Part shown: piece after piece, positions 24,256-32,414 of the stretch | Numbering within the stretch: position 1 is the stretch's first letter | Layout: every line of letters begins with the position of its first letter | NCBI GenBank assembly: GCA_934462715.1 | Contig: CAKSIJ010000020.1 | Span: 1-46,293, forward strand | DNA: 46,293 bases | Source of the DNA: an uncultured Clostridia bacterium | GTDB lineage: Bacteria > Bacillota > Clostridia > UBA1381 | Direction of reading: 5' to 3' | Notes under the pieces: model-generated | Database searches by the model: none | What the model was told of the DNA's origin: nothing | The model's input: the letters and a program-made list of their open reading frames with translations, nothing else | Made by a program: the position numbers and the translations under genes

Positions 24256-25794
24256 TCAATCATTATCGCCCAATGCTTCTTTAGCCGAAACAAGTACTTT
24301 TTTGTCATAGCACAAAAAAGCATTTTCAACCATACTCTTATCGGGGGCTTTTGTAAAGCAGCTTACTACCGGAACTATTATAAGACCGGTAAGCATTGCA
24401 AATGCTCCGCAGTTAATCGGCGATTGCAGCAGCGTCGGAAAATACGGCTTTGCAAGCATATTCAAAATCATTATACCTGCGCCGAACACAAAGCATACCC
24501 AAACAGAAGTCTTTGTGGCTCTTTTCCAGTACAAGCCGTACAGGAACGGCGCAAGAAACGCACCTGCCAAAGCACCCCATGATACGCCCATAAGCTGTGC
24601 AATGAATGTAACGTTGTTTCTGTACTGAACAATTGCGATGATTGCCGATATTGCAATAAACACTACAATTAAGGCTCTCATACACAAAACCTGATTTTTT
24701 TCTTTCATATCCTTAACGATGTTGTCCTTAATAACGTCAAGCGTAAGGGTTGAGCTTGAAGCAAGCACCAACGATGAAAGTGTAGACATTGAAGCGGAGA
24801 GTACGAGTATTATTACAACTCCCAAGAGCACATCGGGCAGATATGACATCATTTCGGGAATGATTGCGTCCATTCCGAGAGCCTTGACGTCAACGTCAAA
24901 CAATCTTCCGAAGCCACCGAGGAAGTAACAGCCGCCGGCTACGATTACCGCAAAAAGCGTCGAGATTACCGTACCCTTGCTTATTGCGTCCTCGCTCTTT
25001 ATAGCATAGAATTTCTGAACCATCTGCGGAAGTCCCCATGTTCCGAGCGATGTAAGAATTACAACGTTCAAAAGTCCGAGAGGATCGGGGCCGAAGAATG
25101 AAGCGAACACTCCCGGTGTAGACGATACCGAAGGATCTTCAACCCTTGCCAGTGCGTCAAGAGATGCGACAAATCCGCCGTTCTTACTGAGAATTGCAAG
25201 AATAACCGCCACAATTCCGAATATCATTATAAGACCTTGAATAAAGTCATTGATTGCCGTTGCCATGTATCCTCCGGCAATGACATATACACCCGTCAGA
25301 ACCGCCATAGTGATAATGCAGACCTCATAAGGCACATTGAATGCCATTGCAAAAAGTCTTGACAAACCGTTGTAGAGTGAAGCTGTGTAGGGTATAAGGA
25401 ATATAAAAACTATAACAGACGCTCCTACCTTTAAAGCGGTGCTGTTAAAGCGGCTGCCGAAAAATTCCGGCATTGTCGAGCTGTTCAAGTGCTGCGTCAT
25501 AAGTCTTGTTCTTCTGCCCAGAACCACCCATGCAAGGAGTGAACCCAAAAACGCATTTCCAAGGCCTATCCACGTTGAAGCAACTCCGAATTTCCAGCCG
25601 AACTGTCCGGCGTAGCCCACAAAAATAACGGCCGAAAAATATGACGTTCCGTATGCAAAAGCAGTAAGCCACGGACCGACAGACCTGCCACCGAGGACAA
25701 AGCCTTTAACATCGGTAGTGTGCTTTCTGCAATAGAAGCCGACGCCAATCATGACCGCAAAAAATAAAACCAACAAAATAATTTTCAAAAACAT
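24256..25794 (-). CDS. Sodium:solute symporter (SSS family)
   Basis: 512 residues and about 13 hydrophobic helices; family signatures such as GGRSVGPWLTAFAYGTSYFSAVIFVGYAGQFG (about residues 33-64) and the conserved serine-rich helix LSASMSTLSSLVLASSSTLTLDV are present. Members import proline, pantothenate, carboxylic acids or sugars with sodium. The solute is not set by sequence. The ATG at 25794 follows GGACGGAAAG; a longer frame to 26001 runs through a structured leader and is not used. Neighbouring acyl-CoA ligase and iorAB suggest an organic acid or amino acid. Confidence 0.85.
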   Translation of the reverse strand: MFLKIILLVLFFAVMIGVGFYCRKHTTDVKGFVLGGRSVGPWLTAFAYGTSYFSAVIFVGYAGQFGWKFGVASTWIGLGNAFLGSLLAWVVLGRRTRLMTQHLNSSTMPEFFGSRFNSTALKVGASVIVFIFLIPYTASLYNGLSRLFAMAFNVPYEVCIITMAVLTGVYVIAGGYMATAINDFIQGLIMIFGIVAVILAILSKNGGFVASLDALARVEDPSVSSTPGVFASFFGPDPLGLLNVVILTSLGTWGLPQMVQKFYAIKSEDAISKGTVISTLFAVIVAGGCYFLGGFGRLFDVDVKALGMDAIIPEMMSYLPDVLLGVVIILVLSASMSTLSSLVLASSSTLTLDVIKDNIVKDMKEKNQVLCMRALIVVFIAISAIIAIVQYRNNVTFIAQLMGVSWGALAGAFLAPFLYGLYWKRATKTSVWVCFVFGAGIMILNMLAKPYFPTLLQSPINCGAFAMLTGLIIVPVVSCFTKAPDKSMVENAFLCYDKKVLVSAKEALGDND

Positions 25795-25831
25795 TTTCTT
25801 TCCGTCCTTCCATATTACATTAATAAATCCG

Positions 25832-25888
25832 CACCGCAAACCAGCGGTGAGGTTAAGCGCACCGTGCGCCTGCCGCATACATATGCGG
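25832..25888 (-). promoter_or_regulatory. Three consecutive leader hairpins before the symporter gene
   Basis: Three separate stems in the untranslated leader: CACCGC/GCGGTG (25832-25849), GCGCA/TGCGC (25857-25869) and CCGCAT/ATGCGG (25873-25888). They fill most of the space between the promoter at 25919 and the ribosome site. I do not match them to a known riboswitch. Confidence 0.55.
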
Positions 25889-25918
25889 TTCTTCCATGCT
25901 TCAAAAACTACAAAAAAT

Positions 25919-25947
25919 ATTATATCATAATTTGTCACAAAATGGAA
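25919..25947 (-). promoter_or_regulatory. Promoter of the symporter gene (extended -10)
   Basis: Minus-strand TATAAT (25919-25924) preceded directly by TGA, an extended -10. The -35 place (25942-25947, TTCCAT) is poor. Confidence 0.55.
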
Positions 25948-26079
25948 GTGTTTTTTTAATTTTTTTGAATAATTTATTAACTTTAAGATTTTTTTGTGCA
26001 AAATGATTAATTATTGATTGCTTATTTATAATTTTTTAGCATTGATATCATCAGATTTTATTAAAATACTTAAAATCAC

Positions 26080-26108
26080 TTGACATTTCGATTTAAATAT
26101 AATATAAT
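26080..26108 (+). promoter_or_regulatory. Consensus sigma-A promoter of an unassigned RNA
   Basis: TTGACA (26080-26085), 17-base spacer, TATAAT (26103-26108): a perfect match. Transcription would begin near 26115, at the 5' edge of the closing stem of the RNA annotated next. Confidence 0.85.
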
Positions 26109-26114
26109 ATCCTA

Positions 26115-26284
26115 TGCCGATACGTAATTTTCATCTGCATTTTTGTGCGGTCGCTCTTTTTTCGGCTTTTATCTATGATGCATACCGCCTGGCGGTCAGC
26201 TAACCCATAATCAGAGATAATGTCAATGTCCTAAAAATACCGGACGTGCGGAGGTCGCAGAGTTAATTACGGTTTCGGCTTTTT
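26115..26284 (+). ncRNA. Structured RNA of about 170 nt, 6S-like architecture or regulatory leader
   Basis: The 5' end GCCGA-TA-CGTAATT (26116-26129) pairs with AATTACG-GTTT-CGGC (26265-26279), giving 5 + 7 pairs around a small internal loop, followed by TTTTT. A further stem TCTGC/GCAGA (26134-26138 with 26257-26261) continues inward, then an open middle with local hairpins (ACCGC-CTG-GCGGT near 26183; GTCC/GGAC near 26228 and 26241). A long RNA closed end-to-end by a stem, with an open centre and a U-run finish, is the plan of 6S RNA; I cannot confirm identity without a covariance model. It may instead act in cis on the XRE gene that starts 31 bases later. Confidence 0.45.
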
Positions 26285-26314
26285 ATTAAGTTTTTTCACC
26301 GGGTGGCGATTTCA

Positions 26315-26680
26315 ATGCACATTGATGAATTGGGAAAATATATCAGAGAATACAGAATAAACAATAATTATTCACAGCAGGAATTTGCTGAAATTCTCGG
26401 CATTTCAAAGCAGACGCTCTCTGCATACGAGCAAGGCACCGCCGCTCCGGCTATGCCTGTAATCATGAGATTTATTGAACACAGCGGCGCAAGTCCGGAG
26501 GAACTGACGATTATTGAGGATTACATAAACAAAATCGAAGCTCCCGAAGAACGCAGTGCGGCAATTGAAGCGTTCAGCCAAATCAGCGGCATAACCGCTC
26601 TGCAAAACAACAGCGGCAGAACGGAATTTTTCAATGCTCTTATATCAAAGCTCAGAAACAATATTAAGGACGTTTTTTAA
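26315..26680 (+). CDS. XRE-family helix-turn-helix regulator
   Basis: 121 residues. An N-terminal HTH (about residues 5-58: LGKYIREYRINNNYSQQEFAEILGISKQTLSAYEQG) then a helical C-terminal half rich in Glu, Ala and Ser with no recognised sensor domain. The ATG at 26315 is chosen because GGGTGG lies 5-10 bases before it; a GTG at 26303 has no ribosome site. It lies downstream of a structured RNA and is followed by a plus-strand terminator. Confidence 0.82.
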   Translation: MHIDELGKYIREYRINNNYSQQEFAEILGISKQTLSAYEQGTAAPAMPVIMRFIEHSGASPEELTIIEDYINKIEAPEERSAAIEAFSQISGITALQNNSGRTEFFNALISKLRNNIKDVF

Positions 26681-26748
26681 AGCTTTTATTTGCCGTAAAA
26701 GCAAAACTGCCTCTCTACAGCGGCAGCCCATGAATATGTATTAATATG

Positions 26749-26770
26749 ACAGGGTCAAACCCTGTTTTTA
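26749..26770 (+). terminator. Terminator of the XRE gene
   Basis: Stem ACAGGGT/ACCCTGT (26749-26755 with 26759-26765), 3-base loop CAA, followed by TTTTA. Works in the plus direction only. Confidence 0.75.
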
Positions 26771-26787
26771 TTATACCACAAAAATTT

Positions 26788-27423
26788 TCAAAAATCAATA
26801 ATTGTTTTGGTATTTCCAAGAAATTCATTAAAGCCGTAGCTTTCGATTCTCATTTTACCGTTTTCATATATTGCCGTAGTGACAGACGCATTGGTTGCCC
26901 ACGGTACGTCTTTGATGCCGCCGCTCGGAATATTGCTGACATAAGCGTAAAGCACGCGTATCGGAGTTGCATGAGTGCCGATGCATACGGTTTTTCCCGG
27001 ATTGCTTTCGGCAATTTCGGTAACCGCTCCGACAATACGCTTTTGCAAATCCATTACCGTTTCGCCGTCCGTGCATTTTGAATTTCCTATATCGGTTTTC
27101 CACAATCCGTAATCCTCTGCAAAATCGACGTACAACTCATCATAACTCTTATTTTCCCATTTTCCGGCATATATTTCTCTGAGCCTTGAATCTCTGATTA
27201 CTTCAAGCCCTCTCTGCTTTGCGATACCCAAAACGGTATGATAAGCCCTTATGAGGTCGCTTGAATATACCTTGTCTATTTTTTCGTTTTTCAGATATTC
27301 GGTCAGCTTCTCTGCCTGCTCATAACCATACGGTGTTAAATCCAGGTCTGTATGACCCAAAAATCTTTTTCCCGCATTACCCAAGCTCTGTCCGTGTCTT
27401 ATAATCAATAATTTTGTTTTCAT
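26788..27423 (-). CDS. Histidine phosphatase family protein (phosphoglycerate mutase-like)
   Basis: 211 residues. The catalytic RHG motif is at the N-terminus (LLIIRHGQSLGNAGKRFLGHTDLDLT, His at about residue 9), with a mid-protein glutamate in REIYAGKWENKSYDEL and a C-terminal GTHATPIRVL carrying the second histidine. The family covers cofactor-dependent phosphoglycerate mutase, cobalamin phosphatase and sugar phosphatases; the substrate is not clear. The ATG at 27423 follows AGGAAAGGA. Confidence 0.88.
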   Translation of the reverse strand: MKTKLLIIRHGQSLGNAGKRFLGHTDLDLTPYGYEQAEKLTEYLKNEKIDKVYSSDLIRAYHTVLGIAKQRGLEVIRDSRLREIYAGKWENKSYDELYVDFAEDYGLWKTDIGNSKCTDGETVMDLQKRIVGAVTEIAESNPGKTVCIGTHATPIRVLYAYVSNIPSGGIKDVPWATNASVTTAIYENGKMRIESYGFNEFLGNTKTIIDF

Positions 27424-27480
27424 TATAATTCATTCCTTTCCTCACTCTGACCGAATAATCCAAACAGTTCCGTCATTTTT

Positions 27481-29319
27481 TTACTGTTTTCCGCTGTAGG
27501 CTTTTATAACCTCCATGAAATCCTTTCCGTATCTTCTCAGCTTTGTTTCGCCCACTCCCGATATGTCGAGAAATTCGCTGTCGGTGACAGGCATTCTTCT
27601 TGACATTTCCGCAAGTGCAGTGTCCGGAAATATTACGTATGGCGGTACGCCCTTTTTAAGTGCAAGGTGCGTTCTAAGCTTTTTCAGCTCTTCGAATAGC
27701 GTAGGTGCGGAGCTTCCTCCGAAAAGTGCGCGTTTTTTCGCTTCTTTTTTCGTAATCGGTTTTTCTTTTTGGGTTATCGTAACCGATGTGCCGTTTTTCA
27801 GAACTTCCTTTCCCTCAGCCGTCATTTCCAAAACATTGAATTTTTCCGTGTTGATTCTCAAAAAGCCTTTAGCAATCAGACACTCAATATATTCTCTCAG
27901 CTCACGGATATTTTTGTCCGTCACCGAACCGAAGCAGCCCAGTGCGGTTATTCTTCCCGAACCGTAGCCTGTCGGCTCGATTCCCGTCAGAATATCGCAA
28001 AGCTTCTGCTTTCCGAAGCTTCTGCCGATTCCCGCAAGCTCATCTGCGGCTATAAGTATTCTTCGTGCATATGACGTTATATCAACCGTGTTAAAGGTCG
28101 AAAGACAGTTTGAACAATTACCGCAGTTTTGCGGCACATTTTGCTCTCCGAAGTATTTTAAAAACATTCCCCTCAGACAATCCGTCGAGGTGCAATATCT
28201 CACCATATGATTCAAGCGCACAAAATCCTTTTTCTTTATTTCCTCGTTCTCCTCCGGTGTAAGCTGTTCGTTAGGCTCGGTTTTTTCGATAAAAAACTTA
28301 TTGAGAATAATATCGGACGGAGAATACATAAGATAACATGAGGATTTTCCGCCGTCACGCCCGGCTCTGCCAGCCTCCTGGTAATAGCTTTCTATATTTT
28401 TCGGCATATTGTAATGTATTACAAGCGAAACGTTTGACTTGTCTATACCCATTCCGAAAGCGTTTGTTGCAACCATAATATCGGCTTCGTCATTTTGAAA
28501 TTTTTCCTGATTTTCCCTGCGCTCGGAATCCTCCAGTCCTGCATGATACCTTACGGCTTTAAAGCCCTTATCAAGCAGCTTTTCGCAAATTTCTTCAACA
28601 TATTTTCTTGTTGCGGCATAAATTATTGTGCATCTGCCGTCATTTTCTCTCAGCAGTGACAAAAGCTTCTGAAATTTATTCTGCACGGTATCAACCTCAA
28701 AATAGAGATTTTTTCTGTCAAAGCCGGTTATCAGCTCATAAGGATTTTTAAGTCCCAGAATACGTATTATATCCTTTTTCACCTCAGAGGTCGCCGTTGC
28801 CGTAAATGCGCATACAACAGGTCTTTTTTCAAGACCCTCTATAAATTCGGGGATTTTCAGATAATCGGGTCTGAAATCCTGTCCCCACTGCGAAACGCAG
28901 TGTGCTTCGTCAACCGTCACCATAGATATATTCACAGATTTTGTAAAATTCAAAAAGCTGTCGGTCAAAAGGCGTTCCGGTGCGACATATATAATCTTGT
29001 ACATACCGTTCACGGCATTTTCCAAAGCCCTGCGGTACTGCGGATATGTAAGCGAGCTGTTGAAAAAAGCCGCACGCACGCCGTTTTGCACAAGTGCGCT
29101 TACCTGATCCTTCATCAGTGAAATCAGCGGCGAAATCACTATCGTTATACCGTCAAGCATGAGTGACGGCACTTGATAACAAATTGATTTACCTGCGCCC
29201 GTAGGCATTATTCCGACAGAATCGCGTCCCGAAAGTATGCTTTCTATTATTTCATTCTGACCCTCTCTGAAACCGCTGTGTCCGAAATACTTTTTCAGTA
29301 CATCTTCCTTTTTAATAAT
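27481..29319 (-). CDS. recQ: ATP-dependent DNA helicase RecQ with non-standard start codon
   Basis: A 3'-5' repair helicase of the RecQ family. Frame evidence: KKYFGHSGFREGQ (motif 0), MPTGAGKSICYQ (motif I), DEAHCVSQWGQDFRPDY (motif II/aromatic loop), FTATAT, QEAGRAGRDG (motif VI), a zinc-binding CxxC group (near CGNCSNC) and a C-terminal HRDC domain ending RYGKDFMEVIKAY. Motif 0 lies upstream of the only ATG (at 29208), and the in-frame stop TGA lies 10 codons before motif 0's KKYF. Between them no ATG, GTG or TTG exists; candidates are ATT at 29319 behind GGAGTGA, or CTG at 29298 behind AAGGA. I give the first, making 612 residues. Confidence 0.9.
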   Translation of the reverse strand: MIKKEDVLKKYFGHSGFREGQNEIIESILSGRDSVGIMPTGAGKSICYQVPSLMLDGITIVISPLISLMKDQVSALVQNGVRAAFFNSSLTYPQYRRALENAVNGMYKIIYVAPERLLTDSFLNFTKSVNISMVTVDEAHCVSQWGQDFRPDYLKIPEFIEGLEKRPVVCAFTATATSEVKKDIIRILGLKNPYELITGFDRKNLYFEVDTVQNKFQKLLSLLRENDGRCTIIYAATRKYVEEICEKLLDKGFKAVRYHAGLEDSERRENQEKFQNDEADIMVATNAFGMGIDKSNVSLVIHYNMPKNIESYYQEAGRAGRDGGKSSCYLMYSPSDIILNKFFIEKTEPNEQLTPEENEEIKKKDFVRLNHMVRYCTSTDCLRGMFLKYFGEQNVPQNCGNCSNCLSTFNTVDITSYARRILIAADELAGIGRSFGKQKLCDILTGIEPTGYGSGRITALGCFGSVTDKNIRELREYIECLIAKGFLRINTEKFNVLEMTAEGKEVLKNGTSVTITQKEKPITKKEAKKRALFGGSSAPTLFEELKKLRTHLALKKGVPPYVIFPDTALAEMSRRMPVTDSEFLDISGVGETKLRRYGKDFMEVIKAYSGKQ

Positions 29320-29359
29320 ATATCACTCCGATCCCGGCTGCAAATTTTACTTGGATTTT

Positions 29360-30310
29360 TCATATTGCGCTGACGCACAAGGGCTGTTCCAGCTTTATCT
29401 CGTCTGTCTGTTCAAGACCGTTGTCCTTTACACGGAAAACGGTAACATTGTTTCCGGCAATATTTGTGAATATCACAAACTCCCCGAAAAAGTCAAAATC
29501 TCTCGGTTCGCTTCCTCCGCACTGATATGTATTTAAAAGACTCAGCTTTTTTCCGTCAAAGCTCAGCTTTGCGAGTGAATCGTGACCTCTGTTTGAAACA
29601 TATATATGTCCTTTGTGAAGTCTTATTGCGGCGGCAATGCTGTAACCCTCAAAGTCCTCCGGCAGTGCGCTTGCGGTATCGATTAATTCAAGTCTGCCGT
29701 CATCATATGAAAATGCCGAAACGGTTGATTCAAGCTCATTTACCGCAAACAGATACCTTGAATCCTCCGAAAAAATCAAATGTCTTACGCCGTGACCACG
29801 CGGAGTATCTACAGTTCTTACAAGTTCAAGCTCTCTTGTATATACAAAAATTTTATCCATGCCCAAATCTGTAACAAGCACATATTTTTTATCGGGCGTT
29901 ACAGCAACAAAATGTGTGTGAGATGATTCCTGTCTTTTTTTATTCGGGCCGCTTCCCTCGTGAACATCAAGCTTATCGGGCATTTTTATTACGCTTCCGC
30001 TTACATAGTTCACACAGTATATATCGTTATCCTCCTTGCAAAGGTGACACGCAACAACTCCTTTTGTGGAAATCGGCTCGGTCGGATTTACAAGCGCGAA
30101 ATCCGAAATCTCTGCGCTTATCATACCGCTCTCACTGCTGTTCTCAAACGGATCGCGCAGTATTATATACATTTTTTCTCCGTCATAAATATGGTACATC
30201 GGACTTTTTACCGAAAGCTTATCCAAAAATTCAAGCTTACCGCTGTCCGTCAAATTAAATCTGTATACGCCGCCCTCCGGCACGCATGATGATATATAAA
30301 TATTTTTCAT
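29360..30310 (-). CDS. Lactonase-like seven-bladed beta-propeller protein
   Basis: 316 residues, the usual length of the 6-phosphogluconolactonase (Pgl, YbhE-like) family. Repeats of beta-strand type with HTHFVAVTPDKKYVLVTDLGMDKIFVYTR and GHGVRHLIFSEDSRYLFAVNELESTVSAFSYD typify it. It might hydrolyse 6-phosphogluconolactone, though the family also has unrelated members. The ATG at 30310 is chosen over a TTG two codons upstream because GAGG is at proper distance. It lies between recQ and the PHP gene without an evident functional tie. Confidence 0.8.
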   Translation of the reverse strand: MKNIYISSCVPEGGVYRFNLTDSGKLEFLDKLSVKSPMYHIYDGEKMYIILRDPFENSSESGMISAEISDFALVNPTEPISTKGVVACHLCKEDNDIYCVNYVSGSVIKMPDKLDVHEGSGPNKKRQESSHTHFVAVTPDKKYVLVTDLGMDKIFVYTRELELVRTVDTPRGHGVRHLIFSEDSRYLFAVNELESTVSAFSYDDGRLELIDTASALPEDFEGYSIAAAIRLHKGHIYVSNRGHDSLAKLSFDGKKLSLLNTYQCGGSEPRDFDFFGEFVIFTNIAGNNVTVFRVKDNGLEQTDEIKLEQPLCVSAI

Positions 30311-30334
30311 AATCAACCTCTGTTTCTTATATTT

Positions 30335-31039
30335 TTATAAACAAAAATTCTTATTGTTCGCAGGAACTGTTTTATTGCCCCAAATATCAAAAATATAATC
30401 TCCGCTCTTGAGAATACCTGCCAGCTGATATGAGTCTGTAACAGGCACTTTTGTCACCATAGCGCACATACCCTCATGCCCCGCATGATGAAAATCCGTT
30501 CCTCCGGTTATAATTTTTCCGCTTCCGTACACCGCCTTTGCGGCAAATCCGACTCTTGAATTGTGTCCGGGGTGCATATTGAAAACTTCATAGCCGTCAA
30601 GAAATTCCAACCCGATCTGCGTCATTCCGTCCCTGAAAGGGTGCGCCTGAACAATAACATTTCTGTCATTTTTATACTGTCTGTAAAACTCCGCTATCCC
30701 GATTCCGAGAAGCTTGTTGATTTTATACAGCTCATCGGTATCTATTCCGTAAACAAGATAATCGTTGAAGCTTTCGGAAAATCTTATTTCTGCACCCAAA
30801 ACAATGTTAAGCCCGTTTTTATCGCCAAGCTCTTTTGTTTTTTCATAGTCTGCGATAATTCTTTCAACCTTTTCCTCGCTCATATCCTCTGTATATACGA
30901 AGTGATTGGTAAGCACAACGGTTGTAAAGCCGAGATTTTTATATGCTTCAACCATGTATTCCGGCGGTATTTCGCTGCATTTGCTTGCCGGCTTTGTGTG
31001 TGCGTGCAGTTCTGTTTTGAATTTGTATTGTTTGAGCAT
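30335..31039 (-). CDS. PHP-domain phosphoesterase-like protein
   Basis: 234 residues with the PHP metal motifs: ELHAHT (about residues 9-14), LTNHFV (about 41), AHPF (about 140), and GTDFHH (about 195). PHP domains act as metal-dependent phosphoesterases (such as histidinol phosphatase, DNA polymerase proofreading). The specific substrate is not visible. ATG at 31039 follows a GGAAAGGAAA region; a longer frame to 31078 covers the metK terminator and is rejected. Confidence 0.82.
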   Translation of the reverse strand: MLKQYKFKTELHAHTKPASKCSEIPPEYMVEAYKNLGFTTVVLTNHFVYTEDMSEEKVERIIADYEKTKELGDKNGLNIVLGAEIRFSESFNDYLVYGIDTDELYKINKLLGIGIAEFYRQYKNDRNVIVQAHPFRDGMTQIGLEFLDGYEVFNMHPGHNSRVGFAAKAVYGSGKIITGGTDFHHAGHEGMCAMVTKVPVTDSYQLAGILKSGDYIFDIWGNKTVPANNKNFCL

Positions 31040-31076
31040 ATCAAGTTTTCCTTTCCTTTCGGTTGTTAACAACATC

Positions 31077-31106
31077 AAAAAAGCAAGCTATAGCCTGCTT
31101 TTTTTC
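31077..31106 (-). terminator. Terminator of metK
   Basis: Minus-strand stem AAAAAAGCAGGC/GCTTGCTTTTTT with a TATA loop and one G-U pair; the pair forms only in minus-strand RNA, so it serves metK. Confidence 0.75.
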
Positions 31107-31108
31107 CA

Positions 31109-32302
31109 TTATTTTACCAGCTCATCAACAGCAGCTTTGAGCTTTTCAACCATGTTTGTTTTCTCCCATGCAACTCCAAGCTCTTCCCTGCCCATATGAC
31201 CATAAGCGGATAACTGCTTGTAAATCGGCTTTCTCAGATCGAGTGCTTCTATAATCGCATGAGGGCGCAGATCAAATACCTTTTCTACGGCTTTTTCGAT
31301 TATATCATCGGACACACTGCCCGTACCAAAGGTGTCAACCATTACCGAAACAGGTTTTGCAACACCTATTGCATATGCAAGCTGAATTTCGCAGCGTTTT
31401 GCCAAGCCGGCGGCAACAATATTTTTTGCAGCCCAGCGTGCGGCATAAGCCGCCGAACGGTCAACCTTTGTCGGATCCTTTCCCGAAAAAGCGCCGCCGC
31501 CATGACGTGCATATCCGCCGTAGGTATCGACAATAATCTTTCTTCCGGTAAGTCCGCTGTCGCCCTGAGGACCTCCCACAACGAATCTTCCTGTCGGGTT
31601 GACAAAGTATTTTGTATTTTCATTCAAAAGCGACGAGGGGATAATCTTTTTTACTACCTCTCTGATAATATCATCTCTGATTTTATCGAGTGATACCTCC
31701 GGAGAATGTTGGGTTGATACAACCACGGTATCAACGCTCACCGGTCTGTCGTCCTCATAATAAACCGTAACCTGTGTTTTTCCGTCCGGTCTTAAATAGT
31801 CGAGCGTTCCGTCCTTTCTTACCTCGGTAAGCCTTTTTGCAAGCTTGTGAGCAAGAGAAATCGGCAGCGGCATCAACTCCGGTGTTTCATCGCAGGCATA
31901 ACCGAACATCATGCCCTGATCTCCGGCACCGGTAGAATTCTCGACATCGTTTCCGCCGTTTTTGTTCTCATATCCCTCATTTACACCAATTGCAATATCG
32001 GGCGACTGCTCGTCTATTGATGTTACAACGGCGCAGGTATTTCCGTCAAAGCCGTACTTTGCTCTGTCATATCCTATTTCAAGAATTGTTTCTCTTGCAA
32101 CCTTTGGAAAATCCACATAACAGTCGGTGGTAATTTCGCCCATAATAGAAACGATTCCCGTTGTACAGGTTGTTTCGCAGGCAACTCTTGCGTCAGGGTC
32201 TTTTTTCATAATCTCGTCCAATATAGCGTCCGAAATTCTGTCGCATATTTTATCGGGATGTCCCTCTGTGACAGATTCGGAGGTAAATAACTTTCTTGAC
32301 AT
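31109..32302 (-). CDS. metK: S-adenosylmethionine synthase MetK
   Basis: 397 residues, full family length. It makes SAM from methionine and ATP. The motifs FTSESVTEGHPDKICDRISDAILD (residues 4-27), GAGDQGMMFGYACDET (about 125) and GGAFSGKDPTKVDRSAAYAARWAAKNIVAAGLA (about 265) are diagnostic. Start ATG follows GGAG 8 bases away. No SAM riboswitch is seen in the ~80-base leader, only a small hairpin. Confidence 0.97.
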   Translation of the reverse strand: MSRKLFTSESVTEGHPDKICDRISDAILDEIMKKDPDARVACETTCTTGIVSIMGEITTDCYVDFPKVARETILEIGYDRAKYGFDGNTCAVVTSIDEQSPDIAIGVNEGYENKNGGNDVENSTGAGDQGMMFGYACDETPELMPLPISLAHKLAKRLTEVRKDGTLDYLRPDGKTQVTVYYEDDRPVSVDTVVVSTQHSPEVSLDKIRDDIIREVVKKIIPSSLLNENTKYFVNPTGRFVVGGPQGDSGLTGRKIIVDTYGGYARHGGGAFSGKDPTKVDRSAAYAARWAAKNIVAAGLAKRCEIQLAYAIGVAKPVSVMVDTFGTGSVSDDIIEKAVEKVFDLRPHAIIEALDLRKPIYKQLSAYGHMGREELGVAWEKTNMVEKLKAAVDELVK

Positions 32303-32318
32303 AATATCAACTCCATCG

Positions 32319-32333
32319 TGCCGTTAACCGGCA
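32319..32333 (-). promoter_or_regulatory. Leader hairpin before metK
   Basis: TGCCG/CGGCA stem with a 5-base loop, followed on the minus strand by CGATGGAG, the ribosome site. Same arrangement as hairpins before truA, the ACT gene, the 71-residue gene and aroH. Confidence 0.5.
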
Positions 32334-32385
32334 TATATTTTTTTATGTAATCGGTCAGTGATTGATTTCACGGTCATACAGACAT

Positions 32386-32414
32386 ATTATAACACATAAT
32401 TTTGCAAATGTCTA
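32386..32414 (-). promoter_or_regulatory. Promoter of metK
   Basis: Minus-strand TAGACA (32409-32414) and TATAAT (32386-32391), 17 bases apart. The -35 overlaps the last bases of lexA. Confidence 0.72.

Noticed and set aside
25795..26001. Long N-terminal extension of the symporter
   Set aside because: It runs through the promoter and three hairpins; family members start near ATG 25794.
26115..26284. SRP RNA, tmRNA or RNase P RNA identity for the structured RNA
   Set aside because: No SRP GGTCAGG...GGAAG...AGCAGCC core, too short for tmRNA or RNase P, and no tRNA-like ends.
32303..32386. SAM riboswitch before metK
   Set aside because: The leader is only about 80 bases and shows none of the conserved SAM-I or SAM-III core; only a 5-bp hairpin is present.
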